DNA from: an uncultured Bacteroidales bacterium
Lineage (GTDB): Bacteria; Bacteroidota; Bacteroidia; Bacteroidales; UBA932
Length of the DNA: 12,946 nt
Direction: 5' to 3'
Assembly (NCBI GenBank): GCA_902461985.1
Contig: CABQAB010000027.1
Coordinates: 1 to 12,946, forward strand
Shown here one piece after another: positions 1 to 8,419 of the stretch (positions are counted from its first letter, which is position 1; the number at the start of each line of letters is the position of its first letter). The notes under the pieces are model-generated. The model ran no database searches, was not told where the DNA came from, and worked only from the letters and a program-made list of their open reading frames with translations. A program made the position numbers and the translations under genes.

Positions 1-981
1 GCGGCTGCCGGCACCGTGAAAATGTATAAGGTAGAGCCTGTCGCCGAAGGTGCCAAAGGCTATCTCTATCGTGCAATAGTCCCTGCCCAGAGCGTAGCGG
101 CCGGAGAAGTCCTTCTCGAAGTGGCACTTGCAGGCAATTCCTACAGGTTCAGGTCATCTGTCGCAGTTCCGTACGAAGCCGGAAAATACAGAAGAATCGA
201 AGCGGTTATCGGCAATGAAGAAGGCGGAATCTCATTGAAATTCCCTGCCGGCAGCGCCGATGCCTGGACTCCGTCGGCCGGACTTCCGGACGGAGGCGGA
301 GAGGAAGTGCCGGTGGACCTCATAGGCATTAAAATCGCCGGACTTACATCCGATACTTTCAGGCAGGTCGGCAATGCGGCTACATATCTTCATGACCCGG
401 CAAATGCCAATTACATAAATGAAAGCTGCTGGGCCATGTCCACCTATACGAACGAGAGCATTTCAGCTGAAATTATCGAGAATGACGGGGCGAATGTCAT
501 CAGACTTTATTCCGAAGCAGGCGTAGCTTTCAGCTGGTTCAAAAGCGGTATCAGATACCACCATGTCGGAGAATTCAAACCGGGCTACTACCGTCTCGGC
601 ATAAACCTGAAAAAGGCAGGAGCCTCCGAGGGGCTTGGAGTATACATCAGAACTTCCAAAACTACGGAACATCCGTTCAATAACGGTATATTCTTCTCCG
701 TCCCGGGCGCAAATGATTCATATACGGCGAGGAATTTCATCGGCGTCAAGAATACTGATTGGGAGACCAAGAATGTATATTTCGATTTCAATCAGGCATT
801 TGAAGACGTTACTTTCACGACGGCAAACGGTAAGACACTGTATGACATGTCCTCGGATGCCGAAGCCTACGACTGGTTCGACCTCGCCATTATGCCTAAC
901 AGCGGGGGACAGCAGGAGTTCTTCATCAGTAACGTAGAACTCGTAAAGATTTCAAAGGAAGAGTATGACTCAAGAAAATAA
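1..981 (+). CDS. Fimbrillin-like protein with C-terminal jelly-roll-like module (5'-truncated)
   Basis: The frame is open to the first base of the window, so the gene starts upstream and the GTG at 16 is not a credible start; 326 residues are visible. Residues 1-104 match the last part of the fimbrillin-like region of the next gene (shared YRAIVPAQS near residue 22 and AGKYRRIEA near 60). Residues 105-326 form a second module, about half identical by eye to its neighbour, with CWAMSTY, W179, the RYHHVGEF block at 185-192, FDFNQAF, and a closing pattern DLAIMPN...FFISNVELVKIS. That ending is typical of jelly-roll carbohydrate-binding folds. By analogy with its paralogue it is probably a surface lipoprotein, but its signal peptide lies outside the window. 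The stop is 15 bases before the next start. Glycan binding is inferred from fold pattern and context; a pilus-tip or adhesin role is the alternative. Confidence 0.8.
   Translation, partial: AAAGTVKMYKVEPVAEGAKGYLYRAIVPAQSVAAGEVLLEVALAGNSYRFRSSVAVPYEAGKYRRIEAVIGNEEGGISLKFPAGSADAWTPSAGLPDGGGEEVPVDLIGIKIAGLTSDTFRQVGNAATYLHDPANANYINESCWAMSTYTNESISAEIIENDGANVIRLYSEAGVAFSWFKSGIRYHHVGEFKPGYYRLGINLKKAGASEGLGVYIRTSKTTEHPFNNGIFFSVPGANDSYTARNFIGVKNTDWETKNVYFDFNQAFEDVTFTTANGKTLYDMSSDAEAYDWFDLAIMPNSGGQQEFFISNVELVKISKEEYDSRK
313..978 (+). repeat. Copy 1 of duplicated C-terminal module
   Basis: This part of the first gene (its residues 105-326) is paralogous to 1960-2637. Similarity is clear in protein and patchy in DNA. 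The longest identical DNA block I found is 23 bases, at 370-392 here and 2017-2039 in the second copy. Divergence between blocks suggests an old gene duplication, not a recent recombination event. The similarity continues upstream of 313 into the fimbrillin-like part, so whole genes were probably duplicated. Confidence 0.75.
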
Positions 982-996
982 CAGCAATATATTACC

Positions 997-2640
997 ATGA
1001 AAAATATAGAGAGAATCGCAATTCTGTCCGCAGCCCTTTTGGCAATGGCATGCAATAAGGAAACTGTCGTAGAGACCCCTCAGACAGACACTCAGGTTCA
1101 TTTCAACATGACAATCGGCGGTCTTCCTGCCAGCAGAACCGTCACGGGCAACGGCACGGAAGGTATCCGCAACGTGGCGTGGAGGGCAGGTGACGCAGTC
1201 GGGATATTCGTCAATGGTGAAGCTCCGGCCCGTCAGTATGTCTACGAGACAGAGGGGGACGGCATCTGGAAAGAAGCAAGCAAGAACGATGCAATCTATG
1301 TCCGGACCACTGATACGTACAGTTTCTATTCTTACTATCCTTATTCTTCTGAAGTCGTCAAGGCCGCTTCCTTTGATGCCGTGGAGGCTGAAGTGCTTGC
1401 AGACCAGAGCGCAAAATCCGGAGAGACAAGCGGTTATGATCTCAGTGACGTGCTTCTTGCAGCAAGAACCGGAGTGACCGGTGACGAACTTGGAAATGTC
1501 GTTATGCAGTACTCCCATGCTTTCGCGATGGTTGAGGTGTTTGTGACCGGCTCTGAAGTGACTGCCGCTCCAAAGGCGGTGAGGCTTAAGAATGTTAAGC
1601 GTTCCGCAACTCTGGACATTGCAGCTAAGGAGGCTGCGTTGAAAGCTGATGCAGCTGCACAAAACGTGATTATGTGCCCCGTGGAGTCTACAGAAGAGAC
1701 TGAAGGCTGGCTCTACCGTGCAATCGTTCCGGCACAGAGCATCGCCGCTGGTGACAGGCTGCTCGAAATCGAACTCGAAGACAAGAGCTGGTATTTCGCA
1801 TCTCCGGACGGCGGTGTGGCATACACTGCAGGCAAATACAGGAGAATAGAGGCTACAATCGGAGCAGGCAAGACCGGTCTTACGTTCCCGTCCGGCAGTA
1901 TTGATGCATGGGAGCCTGCAGAAGGCACAATCCCTCCGGTGAGCGGCATTGAAATTCCTGTGGATCTCGTGACCGTCAAGATTGCCGATCTGACAGCAGG
2001 GACTCTCGTGCAGTCAGGCAATGCGGCTACATATCTTCAGGATCAGACGAACAAGAGCTTTATAAATGAGACATGCTGGACGATGTCAACTTATGCAACC
2101 GGAGGCAATCCGGAGAGCATCGCGGCTGAGGTTGTTACGGAGGACGGCTTCAACTCAGTCAGGCTGTTGTCAGAGTCGGGAGTCGCTTTCGGCTGGTACA
2201 AGAGCGGACTCCGATATCATCACGTCGGAGAATTCAACCCCGGCTACTATCGTCTGGAGATTACCCTGAAGAAGTCGGCAGACTGTGCCGCGAAAGACCT
2301 TTCTGTCTTCATAAGGACGGACAAGACAACAGCTCACGCATGGAGTTCAGGCCTGTTCTTTTCATTGAAGAACAAGGATGGCAATCCTTTCCCGAGGGTG
2401 TCCACAAAGCCTGTCACTACGGAATGGGCTGTCAATACCATTTATTTTGACTTCAACCAGGCTTTCAGCACGGCAAATACTCCGGGTGCCAGTGATTCTT
2501 TCGAGAATGTTTCGGAAGACGCCGAAGCATACGACTATTTTGACCTGGCCATTATGCCTAATGGCGGCGGGAAGCAGGACTTCTATATAAGGGATGTCAA
2601 TCTGATAAAGGTATCGAAGGATGAATATGACGCTCAGTAA
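997..2640 (+). CDS. Fimbrillin-family lipoprotein with C-terminal jelly-roll-like module
   Basis: 547 residues, paralogue of the preceding gene. The N-terminus has a short charged stretch, a hydrophobic core and a lipobox ending at Cys19 (LAMAC), so an outer-membrane lipoprotein is expected. Residues about 33-305 look like the Mfa-like/fimbrillin fold: PASRTV near 44-49, AWRAGDAVGIFVNG at 61-74, the aromatic run YSFYSYYPY at 108-116, and HAFAMVEVFV at 174-183. After a Pro-rich linker (about 306-321), residues 322-547 form the module shared with the upstream gene, including W400, RYHHVGEF at 406-413, FDFNQAF, and the ending FYIRDVNLIKVS. Fimbrillin proteins are pilins or tip adhesins in Bacteroidales. 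Here, directly before susC (12-base gap), a surface glycan-binding role is more likely, but this is inference. I do not recognise the C-terminal module as a named family. Confidence 0.85.
   Translation: MKNIERIAILSAALLAMACNKETVVETPQTDTQVHFNMTIGGLPASRTVTGNGTEGIRNVAWRAGDAVGIFVNGEAPARQYVYETEGDGIWKEASKNDAIYVRTTDTYSFYSYYPYSSEVVKAASFDAVEAEVLADQSAKSGETSGYDLSDVLLAARTGVTGDELGNVVMQYSHAFAMVEVFVTGSEVTAAPKAVRLKNVKRSATLDIAAKEAALKADAAAQNVIMCPVESTEETEGWLYRAIVPAQSIAAGDRLLEIELEDKSWYFASPDGGVAYTAGKYRRIEATIGAGKTGLTFPSGSIDAWEPAEGTIPPVSGIEIPVDLVTVKIADLTAGTLVQSGNAATYLQDQTNKSFINETCWTMSTYATGGNPESIAAEVVTEDGFNSVRLLSESGVAFGWYKSGLRYHHVGEFNPGYYRLEITLKKSADCAAKDLSVFIRTDKTTAHAWSSGLFFSLKNKDGNPFPRVSTKPVTTEWAVNTIYFDFNQAFSTANTPGASDSFENVSEDAEAYDYFDLAIMPNGGGKQDFYIRDVNLIKVSKDEYDAQ
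1960..2637 (+). repeat. Copy 2 of duplicated C-terminal module
   Basis: Residues 322-547 of the second gene, paralogous to 313-978. Shared landmarks in order: VDL at the start, GNAATYL, CWxMSTY, VAFxWxKSGxRYHHVGEF, PGYYRL, FIRT or YIRT, FDFNQAF, DAEAYDxFDLAIMPN, and SKxEYD at the end. Insertions and deletions fall between these blocks, as expected for surface loops of a beta-sandwich. Confidence 0.75.
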
Positions 2641-2652
2641 CAATCCTGAATC

Positions 2653-5600
2653 ATGACTTACAACAATAAAATATTGCGGCTTGTCCTGTGCCTTGTGGCT
2701 GTGATGTCCGGCGTCATGTCGCTTTCCGCACAGGTGAAAGTCAGCGGAAAAATCACCGACGAAGCGAAAGAGCCGGTAATCGGTGCCAGTGTAATGGTCA
2801 AAGGCGCTACCGTCGGCACAATCACCGACATTGACGGCAACTTCACCGTCAGTGCCGACGAAAATGCCACCCTTGTAATATCGTGCATAGGTTTCGTGAC
2901 ACAGGAAGTGCCTTTAGCGAAAAGGACAAAGGTGGACATTGAACTCAGGACCGATGCCGAAATGCTCGAGGAAGTAGTGGCCGTGGGCTATGCCACAGTA
3001 AAGAAAAGCGACCTTACGGGTTCGGTTTCTAAAGTGGAGATGGAAGAACTCAACAAAGCCCAGGTGACTTCGGTGGACCAGGCCCTCGGAGGCCGTGTCG
3101 CAGGTGTGCAGGTCGTTTCCGGAGACGGCAGACCGGGTGCGGAGGCGAACATTGTCATCCGCGGCAGCAATACCATCTCCGAGAACACTGACGGCAACCC
3201 GCTCTATGTGATTGACGGTTTCGCCACTGAAGACGCCAATCTTTCGTCCATCAACCCCAACGACATCGCTTCCATCGATGTGCTGAAGGATGCTTCGGCA
3301 ACTGCCATCTATGGTGCACGCGGTGCCAACGGAGTCATCATAATCACCACAAAACGTGGTTCTGAAAGCGCCCCGAAAGTCACTTACGACGGCTATATAA
3401 CCTATCAGGAGAAACCGCAGCCCTTAGAACTCATGAACGGCTACGAATTCGTGTCCTATCAGGAGGAACTCCAGAACATGAACCAGCTGAGAGGCACATA
3501 TTTCCGTTACGACACCGACCTCGGACGCTACCGCACCAAGGAGGACTACCGCAATGTCGAGGAGAACGACTGGCAGGACGTGGTTTTCCGCGCAGCCCCT
3601 ATGACCAGCCACAACCTTTCCCTCTCGGGAGGCACGAAAAACACCAAGTACAGTGCAAGCGTATCTTATCTGAACCAGCAGGGAACCATCGTCAAGTCTT
3701 CATTCGAGAGTCTCAAGGGACGTGCAACCCTCGACCAGCAGATTTCCAAAAACCTCAAGGCGGGCTTTACTGTCAATTATGCCCACAACACCTCAATTGG
3801 TTCTGCTCCTGCGCAGGGCGGCGGCAGTGCAACCCAGTATTTCCTCTATCAGGTGCTGGCCTATACTCCTGTCAATTATGACAGGGAGGAGGCAATGGAG
3901 AATGACCTCGCCAACAATGACCCTAACTATCCATATAACCCGACCAAGACCATCCAGAACCAGTATTCAAAGATTCTGAGCCGTCAGCTCAATATGAATG
4001 TATATCTTGACTGGGCTATAATCAAGGATCTGACTTTCAGGGCTACGTTCGCATATAACTGGAGAACCGACCGCAGCGAAACCTATAACAGCAGGGACAC
4101 CTATTGGGGCGATCCCCGTTATCAGGCAAAACAGTCCAACGGAAGTTTCAGCTATAAGGAATGGAGCGGCTGGTCCAATGAGTACACGCTCACCTACAGG
4201 AAGAAAATCAACGGACACAACATTTCGGCCATGCTCGGGGCTTCCCTCAACAGCAAGACCGTTTCCGTTCTCGGTGCGGCGTCCGTGATGGTCCCTTGGG
4301 ATGAACTGGGCTTCTGGGGCATCTCGACAGGTACACCGGACAGCCTGACTGCAACGAACTTCAAGGACAACCTTATGTCAGGTTTCGCACGTCTGAACTA
4401 TGACTGGAAATCCCGCTATCTCCTCACCGCTACGATACGTGCGGACGGTACTTCCCGTTTCCCTTACCATAAATGGGGCTGGTTCCCTTCAGGCTCGTTC
4501 GCCTGGCGTATCACCGAGGAACCGTGGATGCAGGGCGCGAAAAACTGGCTCACCAACCTCAAACTCCGTGCGGGCTGGGGCGCGACGGGCAACTGCAACA
4601 CTTACAGGCAGTATCCTTCACAGGAACTTTACAGTGCCAGCCAGAACTATCCTGTCAACGGCAGTATAGACAATCCGGCCATCTACTACTCCCAGATGGC
4701 AAACCGGAACATGAAGTGGGAGACTACCTATCAGACCAACATAGGTCTGGACTACAGCTTCTTCAGGAACAGAATCAACGGAGAAATCGACATCTATCAG
4801 AAAAATACCGTCGACCTGCTTTTGGATGCGGAGGTCCCGCCTTCCATAGGTTTCTCGAAGGTCCAGCAGAACATCGGAAGTATCCGCAACAGAGGTCTCG
4901 AGTTCGTAATCAACACAGTGAACCTCGCCGGCGGCAGGGACAGGCTTGAGTGGAAGAGCAGTTTCAACATCTCTTTCAACAAGAGTGTGATTACGGCCCT
5001 TTCAGGTGATCAGGATTTCTGGATTTCAAACATGCAGTATCCTACAATCCAGAACCTTTACATCGCCCGCGTCGGACATCCGCTTTCAGAAATGTACGGT
5101 TACGTCTATGACGGAGTCTACCAGTATTCCGACTTCGACGAGGTGTCCCCGAACGTGTTCGTGCTGAAGGAGAACGTGCCGAACAACACCAATGACCGCG
5201 CATCCATCAAACCCGGAGACATGAAGCTCAAGGATATAAACGGGGACGGCCAGGTGACTCCAGAAGACCAGACAGTCATCGGTCACGGCCTCCCGGTCCA
5301 TATCGGAGGTTTCACCAACACCTTCGCCTACAAGGGCTTCGACCTGAGCATTTTCTTCCAGTGGAGTTACGGAAACGATGTCATCAACTACAACAGGGCC
5401 AAGCTCGAAGACATGACATTGCGTAACGCCAACAGGCTCGCGACAGCTGTGAATCACTGGACTCCGCGAGTGGACAACGGCGACGGCACCTATACTGACG
5501 GGAACTACACCAATTATCTCTGGGGCGTCAAGGGCGACATCTCCGGAATCAATACGGACAGGGTAGTGGAGGATGCTTCGTTCCTCAGGCTCAAGAATGT

Positions 5601-5817
5601 GCAGTTAGGCTACAATTTCCCTGCGAAGCTGCTCAGACGTGCGAAAATCAGCAGCCTGAGGCTTTACCTCAGCGGCCAGAACCTCTGGACATGGACAGCA
5701 TACACAGGATATGACCCGGAAGTGTCCACCAGAAACTCAGCTTTGACGAGAGGATTCGACTATTCGGCGTATCCACGTACAAGATCGTATACCTTCGGTT
5801 TGAAAGTGACATTCTAA
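2653..5817 (+). CDS. SusC-family TonB-dependent outer-membrane transporter
   Basis: 1054 residues, normal length for the family. It imports oligosaccharides across the outer membrane, with the SusD partner as lid and TonB-ExbBD for energy. Visible parts: signal peptide with likely cleavage after Ala26 (SLSA before Gln27); carboxypeptidase-regulatory-like domain at about 28-100 (GKITDE, PVIGASVMVKG, GTITDIDGNF); TonB-box-like EEVVAVGYATVKKSD at 106-120; plug domain at about 120-235 with NPLYVIDGF, DVLKDASATAIYGARGANGVI and ITTKRG; then a beta-barrel ending in FGLKVTF. A loop at 861-872 (D-I-N-G-D-G-Q-V-T-P-E-D) looks like a calcium-binding EF-hand-type loop, common in SusC proteins. The carboxypeptidase-like domain directly follows the signal peptide, so there is no STN domain for an anti-sigma factor. 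The gap to susD is 4 bases. Family assignment is firm; substrate cannot be read from the sequence. Confidence 0.97.
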   Translation: MTYNNKILRLVLCLVAVMSGVMSLSAQVKVSGKITDEAKEPVIGASVMVKGATVGTITDIDGNFTVSADENATLVISCIGFVTQEVPLAKRTKVDIELRTDAEMLEEVVAVGYATVKKSDLTGSVSKVEMEELNKAQVTSVDQALGGRVAGVQVVSGDGRPGAEANIVIRGSNTISENTDGNPLYVIDGFATEDANLSSINPNDIASIDVLKDASATAIYGARGANGVIIITTKRGSESAPKVTYDGYITYQEKPQPLELMNGYEFVSYQEELQNMNQLRGTYFRYDTDLGRYRTKEDYRNVEENDWQDVVFRAAPMTSHNLSLSGGTKNTKYSASVSYLNQQGTIVKSSFESLKGRATLDQQISKNLKAGFTVNYAHNTSIGSAPAQGGGSATQYFLYQVLAYTPVNYDREEAMENDLANNDPNYPYNPTKTIQNQYSKILSRQLNMNVYLDWAIIKDLTFRATFAYNWRTDRSETYNSRDTYWGDPRYQAKQSNGSFSYKEWSGWSNEYTLTYRKKINGHNISAMLGASLNSKTVSVLGAASVMVPWDELGFWGISTGTPDSLTATNFKDNLMSGFARLNYDWKSRYLLTATIRADGTSRFPYHKWGWFPSGSFAWRITEEPWMQGAKNWLTNLKLRAGWGATGNCNTYRQYPSQELYSASQNYPVNGSIDNPAIYYSQMANRNMKWETTYQTNIGLDYSFFRNRINGEIDIYQKNTVDLLLDAEVPPSIGFSKVQQNIGSIRNRGLEFVINTVNLAGGRDRLEWKSSFNISFNKSVITALSGDQDFWISNMQYPTIQNLYIARVGHPLSEMYGYVYDGVYQYSDFDEVSPNVFVLKENVPNNTNDRASIKPGDMKLKDINGDGQVTPEDQTVIGHGLPVHIGGFTNTFAYKGFDLSIFFQWSYGNDVINYNRAKLEDMTLRNANRLATAVNHWTPRVDNGDGTYTDGNYTNYLWGVKGDISGINTDRVVEDASFLRLKNVQLGYNFPAKLLRRAKISSLRLYLSGQNLWTWTAYTGYDPEVSTRNSALTRGFDYSAYPRTRSYTFGLKVTF

Positions 5818-5821
5818 TCAG

Positions 5822-7456
5822 ATGAAAACAATGAAAAGGACAATATATTTGATTTTGTCATCGGGTCTGCTGTTCGCTTCCTGCAACTTCCTGAATACGG
5901 ACACCTACGGATACATGAACACGGACAATCTCTATCACGATGAGGCTTCATGTCTGGCCGGACTCTACGGCGTCTATGACAAGCTTCAGGCTTCCGGAGC
6001 CTACGGCCAGAACCTATGGGGCGACCTCGATGCCGGTACGGATATTCTCGTCTACAACCGTGGCTATGGCGAAAATGACCCTAAGGTCTGTCTGTACAAT
6101 TACAACAACACAGTCGAAACCCTTGAACAGACATGGAAAGACCTCTATGAAGGTATCAACAGGGCTAACGACTACCTCGAACTCATAGGACGGAGGACAG
6201 ACGAAGACTGCGGCGGCGCTGCCAACAAGGCCATGTTCATCGCAGAGGCGAAGGCCCTACGTGCCCTCTATTACATGAATCTTGTGGCTTTCTGGGGCGA
6301 AGTCCCGTTGAGGCTCGAAGCTTCACGCGATCTGGGCGTACAGCAGAAACCGCGTGCATCCCAGAAGGAACTCTACGCACAGATAACCTCCGACCTGCTT
6401 GATGCGGAGAAAGGCTGTCTGCCGGCAGATGAGCTGAATGCTCCCGGACGTATTGCTAAAACCACGGTCCAGGCCTTGCTTGCAAGAGCCTATATGTGGG
6501 AAGCAGGCTACCCTGTCTATGCTGACACATGGGAAGATGCCCTGAAATGGGCGCGTGAAGTGAAAAACAGCGGTCTTCACCAGCTTTACAGGGATGAAGA
6601 CGGCATGAACGGCTATCAGGCTCTCTTCAAGAATATGTGTTCCGACAATTATGACCTGAGCTGGCGGGAAAGTATGTTCGAGGTCGAGTTCTACGGCAAC
6701 GGAGTGGCTGACAAATCCAACGAGTCCGGCAAGGTTGGTTTGTATATGGGTGTCACTCAGATGCTTACTTCTGACCCTGAGGTGCCTTATGCATACGGAT
6801 GGTACGACGGTACGAAGATTCTTTTCCGTCTCTATGACGAGGAAGGCGATGCCAGAAAATGGTGGAATTTCGCCGATTACACCTACGAGACTGTGGGTGA
6901 CAAGGCGGTCGAGAAACCTGTGGACAAGACAAAGGCCCTTGACGGAAAAGCCGGAAAGTGGCGTGCAAAGTACGACCCGGTGCGTCCGTGGGCGAGAAAC
7001 AACTCTTCCATAAATTTCCCCGTCATGCGCTATTCCGACGTGCTTCTCATGATTGCCGAATGTGCGAATGAAGTGAACGGCGGACCTACGCAGGAGGCGG
7101 TTGACGCTCTGAATGAAGTGCGCACAAGGGCCGGCGCAAGTGAAAAGGCTCTGTCCGATTTCGCAGGCCAGGGCGAATTCCGTTCATTCGTGCGTGACGA
7201 AAGAACCCGCGAACTCTGCTATGAAGTGCCGAGAAGAATGGAACTCAGGCGTTTCGGAGAAGACTATTTCATCCGCAGGGTGAAACTGACGGCCGATACC
7301 GACAACAAGGACCAGAACGGAAAGGATATAGGCTATATGCCGGACGACAACAAATCCATTCCTGGAAGAAATATCCAGAAAAAGCATATTTATTTCCCTG
7401 TTCCCCAGGCTGAGTTGAACACCAATCCTGCTTGCGGACAGAACCAAAACTGGTAA
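5822..7456 (+). CDS. SusD/RagB-family glycan-binding outer-membrane lipoprotein
   Basis: 544 residues. It captures glycan at the cell surface and caps the SusC barrel encoded 4 bases upstream. The N-terminus has a lipobox FASC with Cys21; the internal ATG at 5831 (Met4) would also give a good signal peptide, so the start is uncertain by three codons. SusD hallmarks are GINRANDYLELI at 111-122 and AEAKALRALYYMNLVAFWG at 141-159 (TPR-like helices), AKTTVQALLARAYMW at 212-226, and NFPVMRYSDVLLMIAE followed by EAVDALNEVRTRAG. The C-terminal half has the degenerate ER..EL..E..R...L.R.G motif (DERTRELCYEVPRRMELRRFG) and the usual YFPVPQAELNTNP near the end. Nothing is truncated. It is the expected partner of the SusC protein; the ligand is unknown, and the GAG-like hypothesis comes only from the downstream lyases. 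Confidence 0.96.
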   Translation: MKTMKRTIYLILSSGLLFASCNFLNTDTYGYMNTDNLYHDEASCLAGLYGVYDKLQASGAYGQNLWGDLDAGTDILVYNRGYGENDPKVCLYNYNNTVETLEQTWKDLYEGINRANDYLELIGRRTDEDCGGAANKAMFIAEAKALRALYYMNLVAFWGEVPLRLEASRDLGVQQKPRASQKELYAQITSDLLDAEKGCLPADELNAPGRIAKTTVQALLARAYMWEAGYPVYADTWEDALKWAREVKNSGLHQLYRDEDGMNGYQALFKNMCSDNYDLSWRESMFEVEFYGNGVADKSNESGKVGLYMGVTQMLTSDPEVPYAYGWYDGTKILFRLYDEEGDARKWWNFADYTYETVGDKAVEKPVDKTKALDGKAGKWRAKYDPVRPWARNNSSINFPVMRYSDVLLMIAECANEVNGGPTQEAVDALNEVRTRAGASEKALSDFAGQGEFRSFVRDERTRELCYEVPRRMELRRFGEDYFIRRVKLTADTDNKDQNGKDIGYMPDDNKSIPGRNIQKKHIYFPVPQAELNTNPACGQNQNW

Positions 7457-7459
7457 ATC

Positions 7460-8407
7460 ATGAAAAAGAAATCATTATATACTTTATTCCTCGGCTTCCC
7501 ATGCCTGTTTGCCGCCTGTACGGCTGACAATCTGCAGAAACTCTCATTCGACGTGACACTGAGGAACGATGCCTCCTCCATCCACGTGGGAGAAGAAGTC
7601 GTGTTCGATTTCTCGGGTGACCCGGACTACATCGTATTCTGGTCAGGCGAAGACGGACATAAATACGAAAATCGCAACAGGACTTCCGTACAGGTCGATG
7701 AACTGGTCCTTTCCTATAGCGTACTTCAGAGATACGGAAGGCCGCAGACAAACGATATTCTCTCCATCAAAGTTTCCGAGGATTTCAGCGGGGACTACAC
7801 GAAGGAGGGCATAGAAGCTGCCACATGGACCGAACTTTCCCAGAGGGACGACAAGGAGAAGGACTGGTGGGTGCCTTCGGGAGATCAGAATCCGGCATTT
7901 GCAGCCCAGGGGGACCTCTCCGCCTACAAGGACAGACCCTTTTACATAGCCTTCCAGTACAGGACTCCGGAAAAACTCTCTGAGGGTGTGCAGCACCCGA
8001 GGGTGGACATCACTCCGGTTTCCCTCGACAAGAGATTCGACGGCAAGACGGTCAGAGCTGCCAATCCACAGGCCGATATGGGGTTCCGTCATGTGAGACT
8101 GAGCGATGAAAAATACATCGGTACGGGAACTGGTGTCGATGCCACGACAATCAGGTTCCAGGCTGCCAATGACCAGGCGGATCTTGCCAGGTATATTGAA
8201 ATGTGGTGCATCAGCCAGCCAATAGATGCAAGCAGAACTGCTACCGATAAAGGCGAACCTATCCGTTCTCTGACCGTACCGAGCGACTCCTATGTGCATG
8301 TTTTCACGGAGGCCGGCACTTACACCGTCACTTTTGTAGCCCGCAATGCCAATGCATGGAACACTGAAGAACTCGTCAGGGAAATCGTAATTGAAGTTCT
8401 GGACTGA
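7460..8407 (+). CDS. DUF5017-like surface lipoprotein, probable glycan-binding protein
   Basis: 315 residues with a lipoprotein signal (LFAAC, Cys20). The early part, VGEEVVFDFSGDPDYIVFWSGEDGHKYENRNR at residues 43-74, is the pattern I associate with DUF5017 proteins encoded just after susD in many PULs. It continues with SEDFSGDYT near 106-113 and AATWTELS at 120-127, a beta-rich stretch with several Trp. The last 45 residues (about 271-313: a Val/Tyr-rich strand, FTEAGTYTVTFVARNAN, REIVIEV) resemble a PKD-type Ig-like strand pattern. The gene begins 3 bases after the susD stop. Position and anchoring suggest a surface glycan-binding protein, possibly with Trp residues such as W61, W136 and W137 in contact with sugar; this is inference. 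No catalytic motif is visible. DUF5017 is assigned from memory of the motif. Confidence 0.82.
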   Translation: MKKKSLYTLFLGFPCLFAACTADNLQKLSFDVTLRNDASSIHVGEEVVFDFSGDPDYIVFWSGEDGHKYENRNRTSVQVDELVLSYSVLQRYGRPQTNDILSIKVSEDFSGDYTKEGIEAATWTELSQRDDKEKDWWVPSGDQNPAFAAQGDLSAYKDRPFYIAFQYRTPEKLSEGVQHPRVDITPVSLDKRFDGKTVRAANPQADMGFRHVRLSDEKYIGTGTGVDATTIRFQAANDQADLARYIEMWCISQPIDASRTATDKGEPIRSLTVPSDSYVHVFTEAGTYTVTFVARNANAWNTEELVREIVIEVLD

Positions 8408-8408
8408 T

Positions 8409-8417
8409 AGAAGAAGA
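8409..8417 (+). promoter_or_regulatory. Purine-rich ribosome binding site for the PL8 lyase gene
   Basis: The 12-base gap before the lyase contains the purine run AGAAGAAGA, ending two bases before the ATG at 8420. The spacing is short for a classic Shine-Dalgarno site, but A/G-rich leaders are usual in Bacteroidota. It is the most purine-rich of the gene junctions here and supports the ATG at 8420. Confidence 0.35.
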
Positions 8418-8419
8418 TT

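Noticed and set aside
16..18. GTG at 16 as start of the first gene
   Set aside because: The frame is open to base 1 and the residues align to the middle of the paralogue (from about residue 218), so this is an internal codon of a truncated gene.
970..1662. Antisense reading frame (230 codons, - strand)
   Set aside because: It lies opposite the fimbrillin-like lipoprotein gene. It is Cys- and His-rich with no recognisable domain, and it would break the all-plus operon.
4473..4949. Forward reading frame (158 codons) inside susC
   Set aside because: Frame-shifted shadow of the SusC barrel; Gln/Arg-rich translation without signal, domain or ribosome binding site.
5233..5268. EF-hand/dockerin-like loop in SusC as a cellulosome-type dockerin
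   Set aside because: There is a single loop within the barrel, with no second repeat. Such calcium-type loops are common in SusC proteins, so it is noted only within the gene entry.
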